Positions 18,538-26,162 of a stretch of DNA of 64,000 nt are shown here, piece after piece; position 1 is the stretch's first letter, and every line of letters starts with the position of its first letter. Source of the stretch: Rohdeia sp041398665 (lineage in GTDB: Bacteria; Planctomycetota; UBA1135; GCA-002686595). Under the pieces are notes generated by a model that searched no databases, had not been told where the DNA came from, and saw only the letters and a program-made list of their open reading frames with translations. The stretch spans positions 1 to 64,000 of the forward strand of contig JAWKUH010000018.1 of the NCBI GenBank assembly GCA_041398665.1. The letters run 5' to 3'. Both the position numbers and the translations under genes were made by a program.

Positions 18538-19617
18538 ATGACGCGACCGCTCCTCGCCCTCGTGCTGCTGCTCTCGATCAGCGGCGCGGCGTACGCCCAG
18601 GCCTGACCCGCCTGAAGCAACCCGGCCGTACCTCGGCTGGGTGACGGGGACCGTGTGTCCTCGGTGGCTTCGGGAACGTGGCGGATCACGCTGCACGCGG
18701 CCCGCGGCGTCGACTTCGACGGCGGGCACACGACGACCCAGGGTCTCGACCCCATGGGCGCCGTCGTCGTCGTGCCGCTGCACCGGCACGAGGTGTCGCT
18801 CGACTTCGTGCGGTTCGAGGCGGTGGGCTCGTACGCGGTCGCGGACGACTGCGAACTCACGCTGCGCCTGCCCTACGACGTGAAGGACCGGCGCGCCGCG
18901 GTGAGGCTCGTCGATCCGGCGACGCCGGACGAGATCGCCGCGATGGAGGCGAACCTCGCGATCCACCACCCGTCGGAACGACTCGAGGGCGTGAGCGACG
19001 CGACGCTCCTCGTCACGTGGTACCGGACGGACGCCGCCGTCGACGGCGACGGTCTGCACGTCTCGGTCGGCACGACGCTGCCGATCGGACGGACGGAGGA
19101 GGACCCCTACGAGCTCGGCGACGAGGGCGAGCCGCACGAGCACGTCCAGTTCGGGACGGGCACGTTCGACCCCGTGGTCGAGGCGTCGTACCGCCGGGGA
19201 CTCGCGCCCGGCGTCGCGGTCGCGGTGTCGTTCGCCGCGCGCGCCTCGCTCTACGAGAACCGTCACGGCTACCGCGGCCCGTTCGAGGCGACGCTCACAC
19301 CGAGGCTCGACGTCGACCTGTCGGAGCGTCTCACGCTGCACGCCGGAGCCGCGATCTACTTCCAGGGTCGCGCGGCCTGGAGCGGGGTGCGCGACGAGAA
19401 CACCGGGGTGCTCGCGCTGAGCGGGCTCGTCGGCGTCGGCTGGCGCGTCGGGCCGAGCACGACGGTGTCGGCGGACCTGCTGCTCCCCGTGGCGCAGCAC
19501 GTCTTCGACGACGAGAGCGACGGCTTCGAGCCCGGCCCCGTGCTGTTCGTCGGCGTGTCGGCCGGCGTCGGCCCGCAGGGCGCGCGGTCGGACGGTGCGA
19601 CGCCGTCGTTCCCCTGA
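18538..19617 (+). CDS. Outer-membrane-type exported protein, short internal frame disturbance
   Basis: A clean signal peptide (MTRPLLALVLLLSISGAAYAQ) starts at the ATG at 18538. In the same frame two TGA codons follow at 18604 and 18613; downstream from about 18655 the frame is open to the stop at 19617. Between them the +1 frame reads ADPPEATRPYLGWVTG, which joins both parts sensibly, so two compensating indels are the simplest explanation. The mature part (~330 residues) looks like a beta-barrel: alternating strands, GTTLPIGRTEEDPYELGDEG, GAAIYFQGRAAW and LPVAQHVFDD, as in transport or assembly-type outer-membrane proteins. The function is unknown; it may belong to the redox block, since it sits between its two operons. 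Confidence 0.5.
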
Positions 19618-19878
19618 CGTCGCGCCCCGGCGTTCCAGGATCCGGAGCACGCCTCCACGAACCGGAAAGCACTTCCGCCCGCGCCCACTGAACGGATCGT
19701 CATCGAGAGCCGGAGAGGCCGTGGTCGAACATGCGCGCGGCGCGGGAACATCCCCCGGTGAAGCGGTTTGCGGCGCGTGGACGCGCCCGGCCGGGGGCCC
19801 GCCGGAACCACCGCTCGCAACGTTCGCCGGGAGACCGGCGCCGGGAACGGTGCTTGATCGGCGCACCCCCGCACCACC
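19618..19878 (+). other. Non-coding gap ahead of the electron-transfer operon
   Basis: These 261 bases separate the outer-membrane protein from the ferredoxin/flavoprotein gene. I see only GC-rich short inverted repeats (for example CGCGCCCGGCCGGG near 19785) and no convincing open frame. The promoter of the four-gene operon must lie here, but I cannot place -10/-35 elements with confidence. Confidence 0.4.
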
Positions 19879-22101
19879 ATGGCCTGGGTCCTTCTCGTCA
19901 CGCTCCTCGGAGCACTCGTGATCGCGCTCGGTCTCGTCGCGCGGCGCGCCGAACTCTTCCGTTCGCGCAGCGTCGTCGACGAGCGCCGCGTCGCCGTGTC
20001 CGAGGGCAGCGCGAAAGCGCGGCTCCAGTACCCGCACATCGACCTCTCGCGCTGCATCGGGTGCGGCTCGTGCGTCGCCGCGTGTCCCGAGGAGGGCGTG
20101 CTCGGCATGGTGCACGGCCAGGCCGCGGTCCTGCACGGGTCGCGCTGCGTCGGCCACGCGCGCTGCGCCGTGGAGTGCCCGGTCGGTGCGATCGCCGTCA
20201 CGCTCGGCGACCTGTCGGAGCGCGACGACATCCCGGCGCTGCTCCCGAACTTCGAGTCGACGCAGACCCCCGGGCTCTTCCTCGCCGGCGAGGTGACGGG
20301 ACTCGCGCTCGTCCGGACGGCGATCTCGCACGGCACCGCCATCGCGAACGAGGTCGCGCGCCGCTGCCGCGACGAGCGGACGCCGGACGAGCTGCTCGAC
20401 CTGTGCATCGTCGGAGCGGGTCCGGCCGGGCTCGCGGCGTCGCTCGAGGCGAAGCGACAGGGTCTGCGCTTCAAGACCCTCGAGCGCGAGCAGATCGGCG
20501 GTGCGGTGTCCCAGTACCCGCGCAAGAAGCTCGTGATGACGCAGCCCGTGGAGCTGCCGCTCCACGGCAAGCTCGCGCGCACCGCGTACTCGAAGGAGGA
20601 GCTCATGGAGCTCTGGACCGAGGTCGCGTCGCGCGAGGAGCTGCCGATCGAGTGCGGGAAGACGTTCCAACGCGTCGAGCGGCTGCCGAACGGCATCCTG
20701 CGCGTCGTGGCCGACGACACGATCGTCGACGCGCGCCACGTGTGCCTCGCACTCGGCCGGCGCGGTACGCCGCGCAAGCTCGGCGTACCCGGCGAGGACA
20801 AGCCCAAGGTCGCCTACTCCCTGCTCGACGCGCAGAGCCACGCGCACAGTCGCATCCTCGTCGTCGGCGGCGGCGACAGCGCCGTCGAGGCCGCGATGGG
20901 TCTCGCCGAGCAGCCCGGCAACCGCGTGACGCTGTCCTACCGCGGGGCGAACTTCTCGCGCATCAAGGCGCGCAACGCCGTGCGGCTGCCCGAGGTCGAG
21001 CAGGAGGGGCGGCTCGAGGTGCTGCTGCGCAGCAACGTGAAGCGCATCGCCGACGACTCGGTCCTGCTCGACGTCGAGGAGGACGGGAAGAAGCGCGAGG
21101 TCTGGCTCGAGAACGACGAGGTCTTCGTGTTCGCGGGCGGCACGCCGCCGTTCGAACAGTTGAAGGCGTCCGGCGTGTCGTTCGACCCCGCGGACCGACC
21201 CGCGCAGGAGACGCTCGCGGAGCAGGGCTCGGGACTGCTTCCGGCGCTCGCGGCGGCGACGCTCCTCGGCGGTCTGACGCTCGCGTGGGCGCTGTTCGAA
21301 CGCAACTACTACGGCGCAGGGACGGCGGAGCGCGTCGCGCTGCCCGAGCACGCCTGGCTGCGTCCGTCGTCGGGCCTCGGACTCGTGCTCGGCATCCTCG
21401 CCGTCCTCCTGATCGCGACGAACCTGACGTACCTCGTGCGTCGCTCGCCGCGGATCCGGTTCGAGCTGGGTTCGCTGAAGGCCTGGATGACGTCGCACGT
21501 CGTGACGGGGCTCGTCGCGTTCCTGCTCGCGACGCTCCACGCCGGACTGGCGCCCAAGCACACCGTCGGCGGCCACGCGTTCTGGGGCCTCGCGATCCTC
21601 GTCGTGACGGGCGCGATCGGGCGCTACTTCTACGCCTTCGTCCCGCGCGCCGCGAACGGCCGCGAACTCGCGTTCGACGAGGTGCGCACGGAGCTCGCGC
21701 GGCTCTCGTCGAGGTGGGACGGCACGAACCGCGCCTTCGGCGAGCGCGTGCGGGAACGCGTCGAGGGGCTCGTGACGCGCAGCGCCTGGTCGGGCTCGTG
21801 GTTCGCGCGGATCCGCGCCCTGTTCGACTCGCAGATCGAACTGAGGCGCGTCGTGGTCTCGATCGTTCTCGAGGGCCGCCGGGAGGGCGTGCCGCAGTCC
21901 GAGGTGCGCGAGGTCGTCGAACTCGCCAAGCGTGCGCACCGGACGGCGCTCATGGCGTCGCACTACGGCGAGGTGCGCGCCATCCTCGGCTCGTGGCGCT
22001 GGTTCCACCGCTGGATCGCGCTGCTGATGGTCCTGCTCGTCGTCGTGCACGTCGTCGCGGCGATCCAGTACGTCGACTTCGGCTGGGGAGGCGGGCGATG
22101 A
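19879..22101 (+). CDS. Membrane flavoprotein: ferredoxin / FAD-NAD(P) oxidoreductase with C-terminal membrane domain
   Basis: The product has 740 residues. Order of parts: an N-terminal helix (1-20); two ferredoxin-type clusters (CIGCGSCVAACP, residues 59-70, and CVGHARCAVECP, about 90-101, where the second Cys is His); an FAD site (VGAGPAGLAASLEAK, about 176); a second nucleotide site (VVGGGDSAVEAAMGL, about 332); then four to five helices with paired histidines (SHVVTGLVAFLLATLHAGL, HAFWGLAIL, LLVVVHVVAAI), suggesting b-type heme. It resembles thioredoxin-reductase-like enzymes but lacks their CxxC. It likely passes electrons from NAD(P)H or ferredoxin into the membrane for the 26-heme cytochrome, whose ATG overlaps its stop (ATGA). 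The direction of electron flow is not shown by sequence. Confidence 0.8.
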   Translation: MAWVLLVTLLGALVIALGLVARRAELFRSRSVVDERRVAVSEGSAKARLQYPHIDLSRCIGCGSCVAACPEEGVLGMVHGQAAVLHGSRCVGHARCAVECPVGAIAVTLGDLSERDDIPALLPNFESTQTPGLFLAGEVTGLALVRTAISHGTAIANEVARRCRDERTPDELLDLCIVGAGPAGLAASLEAKRQGLRFKTLEREQIGGAVSQYPRKKLVMTQPVELPLHGKLARTAYSKEELMELWTEVASREELPIECGKTFQRVERLPNGILRVVADDTIVDARHVCLALGRRGTPRKLGVPGEDKPKVAYSLLDAQSHAHSRILVVGGGDSAVEAAMGLAEQPGNRVTLSYRGANFSRIKARNAVRLPEVEQEGRLEVLLRSNVKRIADDSVLLDVEEDGKKREVWLENDEVFVFAGGTPPFEQLKASGVSFDPADRPAQETLAEQGSGLLPALAAATLLGGLTLAWALFERNYYGAGTAERVALPEHAWLRPSSGLGLVLGILAVLLIATNLTYLVRRSPRIRFELGSLKAWMTSHVVTGLVAFLLATLHAGLAPKHTVGGHAFWGLAILVVTGAIGRYFYAFVPRAANGRELAFDEVRTELARLSSRWDGTNRAFGERVRERVEGLVTRSAWSGSWFARIRALFDSQIELRRVVVSIVLEGRREGVPQSEVREVVELAKRAHRTALMASHYGEVRAILGSWRWFHRWIALLMVLLVVVHVVAAIQYVDFGWGGGR

Positions 22102-24434
22102 AGCTGCGCGATCCCAAGCTCTGGCTGTCGCTGGTCTCGCTCGCCCTGGTCGTGGCGCTCGTCGTCGTCGACCTCGAGCGCACGTCGCCGGGACCTCTCT
22201 CGGACGTGCACGCCGTCCTCGGGCAGCTGCAGGGCGGGAGCGGCTGCGACGAGTGCCACGGCTCGGGCGAGCGCGGCATGGCGCGGGCCTGCTCGAGCTG
22301 CCACGCGGAGATCGCGGACCAACTCCTCACGGGGACCGGCGTGCACGGCAGGCTCACGGGCGACAACGGCCACGACTGCGCGGCCTGCCACGTCGAGCAC
22401 CACGGCGACGAGTTCCCGCTCGCCGGCGACTTCGCCTTCCTCCGGATCGGCTACGACTCCGTCGGCGCCTTCGACCACGCGCACACCGAGTTCGACCTGC
22501 GCGGCGCGCACGACGCGCTCGTCTGCTCGGACTGCCACGAGAACGCCGACGTCCGGGTGCTGCCCGAGGGCCACCCGCGCTTCCTCGGGAGCTCGCAGGA
22601 GTGCTCGACGTGCCACGACGACCCGCACGAGGGGCGCTACTCGAACTCGTGCGCGACCTGCCACGGCCAGGAGCGTCCGTTCGCCACGGTCGCGAGCTTC
22701 GCGCACGGCGACGCGTTCCCCCTCGTCGGCGCGCACGGTGTGCCGGGCTGCATCGACTGCCACCCCACCGACGGTCCGCACGCCATCGCGGTGCTCGCGA
22801 CGTCGACGACGCACGAGGCGACGCGCACCTGCGCGCAGTGCCACGACGAGCCGCACCGCGACGCCTTCCTCGCGAGCGCGGCCGCTCTCGCGAACGTGCC
22901 GGTCGGCGACTCGTGCGCGATCTGCCACGACGCGGTCCACGAGAGCTTCTTCGAGGGCGCGACGACGACGCGTGAGCAGCACGCGTGCACCGGCTTCGAC
23001 CTCGACGCGCCGCACGACGCGGTGACGTGCGCCCAGTGCCACGGGACGCGGGACGGAGGAGACTTCGCCTCGCGCTTCCCGGGCCGCTCGCGCAACGCCT
23101 GCGAGGCGTGCCACGCCGACCCGCACGGCGGCCAGTTCGCGGCCGGGGGTCCGAGCGCCTTCGCGGGTGCGGCCTGCGTCGTGTGCCACGCCGTCGACGC
23201 CTTCCACCCCGACACGTTCGACGCGGCGAAGCACGCTCGGACGCCGTTCGAGCTCACGGGCGCCCACCTCGGCGCCGAGTGCTCGAGCTGCCACGAGGGC
23301 GCCCACACCGGCGACGACGTCGTGCCCTTCGGCGCCGCGGACACGAGCTGTGCCGCCTGCCACACGGACGCGCACCACGGGCGCATCGACGTCGCGAAGG
23401 GCGAGGGCTGCGCGGAGTGCCACACGACGGAGTCGTTCTCGCAGGTCGACCGCGCCGCCTTCGACCACGGCGCGACGAGCTTCGCCCTGCGCGGCGCCCA
23501 CCTCGCGATCGACTGCGAGACCTGCCACGTCCCGACCTCGTCCCCCGACGCGACCGGCCGCACCTTCGGCCGCGTCGCTCCGGCGACGAACGACGGGTAC
23601 GCCGGATGTTCGGGCTGCCACGCCGACGTCCACGCGGACCGTTTCACGCCCGGAGCCGAGGTCGCGCACATGGACCCGGTCGCCGCGGCGCACCTCGCGG
23701 GCGACCGCGCGGGTTGCGCGCGCTGCCACACCGAGGACTCGTTCGCGGTCGTGACGGGCTTCGACCACGGCGCGTGGACCGGCTTCCAGCTCGACGGCGC
23801 ACACGACGCCGTCACGTGCCAGGCCTGCCACGGACCGGGCGGGAGCGGCTCGCGCTCGTTCGGCCTCGTGCACGAGCGCCGCCGCGGCTCGTTCGACGTG
23901 TGCGCGACGTGCCACGCCGACCCGCACGGCGGCACCTTCGACGAGATCGGTCGCCCCCGGACGGTCGACGGACGGACGAGCTGTGCGCGCTGCCACACGA
24001 CCTCGTCGTTCGACGCGGCGAACGGCGGCGTGTTCGACCACGCGATGTGGACGGCGTTCCCGCTCGAGGGCGCGCACGACGCCGTCGCCTGCGCGGCCTG
24101 TCACACGGGGCCGCGCGCGAACGCGGGCGGCATGCAGCTCGGGACCGCGCCGGGGACGCGCTGCGCGGACTGCCACGCGGACCCGCACGTCGGCCAGTTC
24201 GCGGTGGGCGGTCGCACGGACTGCGCGGCGTGCCACGACTCGACGCTGACGTTCGAGCACCTCGACTTCGACCACGCGACCGACACGCGCTTCCCGCTCG
24301 ACGCGCAGCACGTCGCGCTCGACTGCTCGTCGTGCCACGTCGAGCAGGAGCTTCCGGGCGGTCTGCGCGTCGTGCGCTACAAGCCGCTCGGCACGGCCTG
24401 CGCCGACTGCCACTCGACCGGAGGTCGCCGATGA
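22098..24434 (+). CDS. 26-heme c-type cytochrome, N-terminally membrane-anchored
   Basis: The product has 778 residues and I count 26 CxxCH sites, about one heme per 30 residues. An N-terminal uncleaved-looking helix (residues 8-25, WLSLVSLALVVALVVVDL) should anchor it to the inner membrane facing the periplasm. Hemes come in recurring modules: FDHGATSFALRGAH...CETCH, FDHGAWTGFQLDGAH...CQACH, FDHAMWTAFPLEGAH...CAACH; the DH and AH histidines are likely axial ligands. It belongs to the cytochrome c3 / doubled-CxxCH superfamily. A GGGGAGG site precedes the ATG, which overlaps the flavoprotein stop; its own stop overlaps the porin ATG. I infer that it is the periplasmic wire of a transenvelope conduit. 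Confidence 0.9.
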   Translation: MKLRDPKLWLSLVSLALVVALVVVDLERTSPGPLSDVHAVLGQLQGGSGCDECHGSGERGMARACSSCHAEIADQLLTGTGVHGRLTGDNGHDCAACHVEHHGDEFPLAGDFAFLRIGYDSVGAFDHAHTEFDLRGAHDALVCSDCHENADVRVLPEGHPRFLGSSQECSTCHDDPHEGRYSNSCATCHGQERPFATVASFAHGDAFPLVGAHGVPGCIDCHPTDGPHAIAVLATSTTHEATRTCAQCHDEPHRDAFLASAAALANVPVGDSCAICHDAVHESFFEGATTTREQHACTGFDLDAPHDAVTCAQCHGTRDGGDFASRFPGRSRNACEACHADPHGGQFAAGGPSAFAGAACVVCHAVDAFHPDTFDAAKHARTPFELTGAHLGAECSSCHEGAHTGDDVVPFGAADTSCAACHTDAHHGRIDVAKGEGCAECHTTESFSQVDRAAFDHGATSFALRGAHLAIDCETCHVPTSSPDATGRTFGRVAPATNDGYAGCSGCHADVHADRFTPGAEVAHMDPVAAAHLAGDRAGCARCHTEDSFAVVTGFDHGAWTGFQLDGAHDAVTCQACHGPGGSGSRSFGLVHERRRGSFDVCATCHADPHGGTFDEIGRPRTVDGRTSCARCHTTSSFDAANGGVFDHAMWTAFPLEGAHDAVACAACHTGPRANAGGMQLGTAPGTRCADCHADPHVGQFAVGGRTDCAACHDSTLTFEHLDFDHATDTRFPLDAQHVALDCSSCHVEQELPGGLRVVRYKPLGTACADCHSTGGRR

Positions 24435-26140
24435 GCGGGTTCGCGGTCGGAGCCGTCGCGCTGCTCCTCGGCCTGTTGCAGCCCGCGGAGGGTGCGACGG
24501 AGGTGGAGTCGAAGAGCCAGGAGGAGCAGGACGTCGTCGTCGACGACACCGTGATCCTCGAGGTCGTGGTCACCGGAACGACGGGCACGAGCGTGTTCGT
24601 CGACCGGGGTCGCGACGACGGGCTCGAGCCGGGCGATCGCGTGCGCTTCCTCCCCGCCGGCCGACCCGTCGTGATCGGCGAGGTCCGCTCGGTCTCGAGT
24701 TCGAGCGCGCGCGTCGAGGTCGGCGCGGTGGGCGCCGTCGACGTCGGCGACGGCGGCGAGGTGCAGGTGCCGAAGGCGCGGCTCGTCGCGCTCGCGGCGG
24801 AGAAGGAGCAGGAGGGCGGCCAGGCCGCGCCGCCGCACCCCGCGTGGACGCACCCGCCCGAGGAGTGGAGTACCGACCAACCGCTCCTCGCACCGACGAC
24901 GTCGCTCACGCCCGCCGATCGCGAGGTCCTCAGGCACGGTCGCGCGTTCCTCCAGTTCGACTGGACCCGCGACGACGAGGGCCAGAGTTCGAACACCTAC
25001 CTCGGACGCGCCGGCGCCGACGTCGCCTGGGAGAACCTGTTCGGCAACGGAGGCACGCTCGACGTCGACGTCGAGGTGCTGTCGCGCCGCTTCGAGGACG
25101 CCTTCGACTCCGACGAGGACACGCGACTGCGCGTCCAACGACTCTCGTACGCCTGGGGCGGGACGCGCCAGGAACCCGATCGTTGGCAGGTCGGTCGCTT
25201 CCTGCAGAAGGGCTTCGTCGAGTTCGGACTGCTCGACGGCGTCGAGGTCCAGCGGCGCCTCGGCGCCGGCAAGGGTCCGTGGCACGTCGGCGCGTCGATC
25301 GGCGCGATGCCCGAGCCGACCTTCGAACTCTCGACGGGTCGCGACGCCCAGGTCGCGATCCACGCGCGCCGCATCTCGACGACACGGACCGGCTTCGCGT
25401 ACGGCTTCGGCTACCAGAAGACGTTCCACGACGGCGACGCGGACCGCGACCTGATCGTCGCGGACATGGACTGGCGCCCGACCGAGCACCACACGGTCCG
25501 CGGTTCGGCGCTCGTCGACTACTACACGTCGGGCGAGCGGGCGAAGGACGCGGGGTTCGAGCTCACCGAGCTCCACCTCTACGGCGACTGGCGTCCCGAC
25601 GCCCGAACGGGCATCTCGGCGAACGTCGACCGCACGCGACTGCCGGACGTCGACCGCGCGGGCTTCGCGGAGATCCCGGCGGATCAACTGCGCGAGCAGC
25701 TGTTCGAACGCACGGGACTGCGCGTCTGGCGGCGCTTCACCGACACGTTCCGCCTCTCCGTGCGCGGCGACGCCTGGCGCAACGAGGACGACGACGGGAC
25801 GGGCGGCGAGATCCGCGCGGACTGGAACAAGTTTCCGACACGCAACTCCCACGTGTCCGCGGCCGTCTTCGCGAACGACGGTACGTTCACGTCGGTGGAG
25901 GGCCTGCGACTCTCGATCGATCACAGCTCCACGATCGGTTTCTGGCAGTTGTCATGGGAACTGACCCGGAACCAGGACGACGGAGCGACCGTCACCGACC
26001 CCGACAGGACCGACCAATCGCTGCGCGCGAGCTGGGATCAGTCGTTCGGCGCGACGTCGCTCTCTCTGTTCGCCGAGAAGCTGTTCGGCGACTCCCAGGA
26101 CGCGACGTCCTTCGGCATCTACCTCCAGCGGCGACTCTGA
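24431..26140 (+). CDS. Outer-membrane beta-barrel porin of the porin-cytochrome operon
   Basis: The product has 569 residues with a signal peptide (GFAVGAVALLLGLLQPAEGA). Residues 30-125 form a small beta domain (TGTTGTSVFVDRGRDDGLEPGDRVRFL, like a translocation or ribosome-factor-type barrel). From about residue 160 to the end there are regular alternating amphipathic strands with aromatic girdles (AFLQFDWTRDD, YGFGYQKTFHDGD, LRVWRRFTDTFRLSV), as in PCC-type porins. It lies between the 26-heme and ~24-heme cytochromes, overlapping the first by four bases (ATGA) and 22 bases before the second. Function inferred: the sheath through which a multiheme protein crosses the outer membrane, like MtrB/OmbB, although it is not clearly homologous to them. 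Confidence 0.75.
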   Translation: MSGFAVGAVALLLGLLQPAEGATEVESKSQEEQDVVVDDTVILEVVVTGTTGTSVFVDRGRDDGLEPGDRVRFLPAGRPVVIGEVRSVSSSSARVEVGAVGAVDVGDGGEVQVPKARLVALAAEKEQEGGQAAPPHPAWTHPPEEWSTDQPLLAPTTSLTPADREVLRHGRAFLQFDWTRDDEGQSSNTYLGRAGADVAWENLFGNGGTLDVDVEVLSRRFEDAFDSDEDTRLRVQRLSYAWGGTRQEPDRWQVGRFLQKGFVEFGLLDGVEVQRRLGAGKGPWHVGASIGAMPEPTFELSTGRDAQVAIHARRISTTRTGFAYGFGYQKTFHDGDADRDLIVADMDWRPTEHHTVRGSALVDYYTSGERAKDAGFELTELHLYGDWRPDARTGISANVDRTRLPDVDRAGFAEIPADQLREQLFERTGLRVWRRFTDTFRLSVRGDAWRNEDDDGTGGEIRADWNKFPTRNSHVSAAVFANDGTFTSVEGLRLSIDHSSTIGFWQLSWELTRNQDDGATVTDPDRTDQSLRASWDQSFGATSLSLFAEKLFGDSQDATSFGIYLQRRL

Positions 26141-26162
26141 GTTCCGCGGGGAGGAGGAAGAC

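Noticed and set aside
18604..18615. Two in-frame TGA codons as selenocysteines
   Set aside because: They fall in a region with no redox motif just after the signal peptide, and the +1 frame between them is a better protein, so two compensating indels explain them.
16915..22050. A very long open frame on the minus strand (over 1,700 codons)
   Set aside because: It lies opposite genes with clear signal peptides, heme sites and catalytic motifs, is extremely Arg/Glu/Asp-rich with no domain, and results from the low stop-codon frequency of GC-rich antisense frames.
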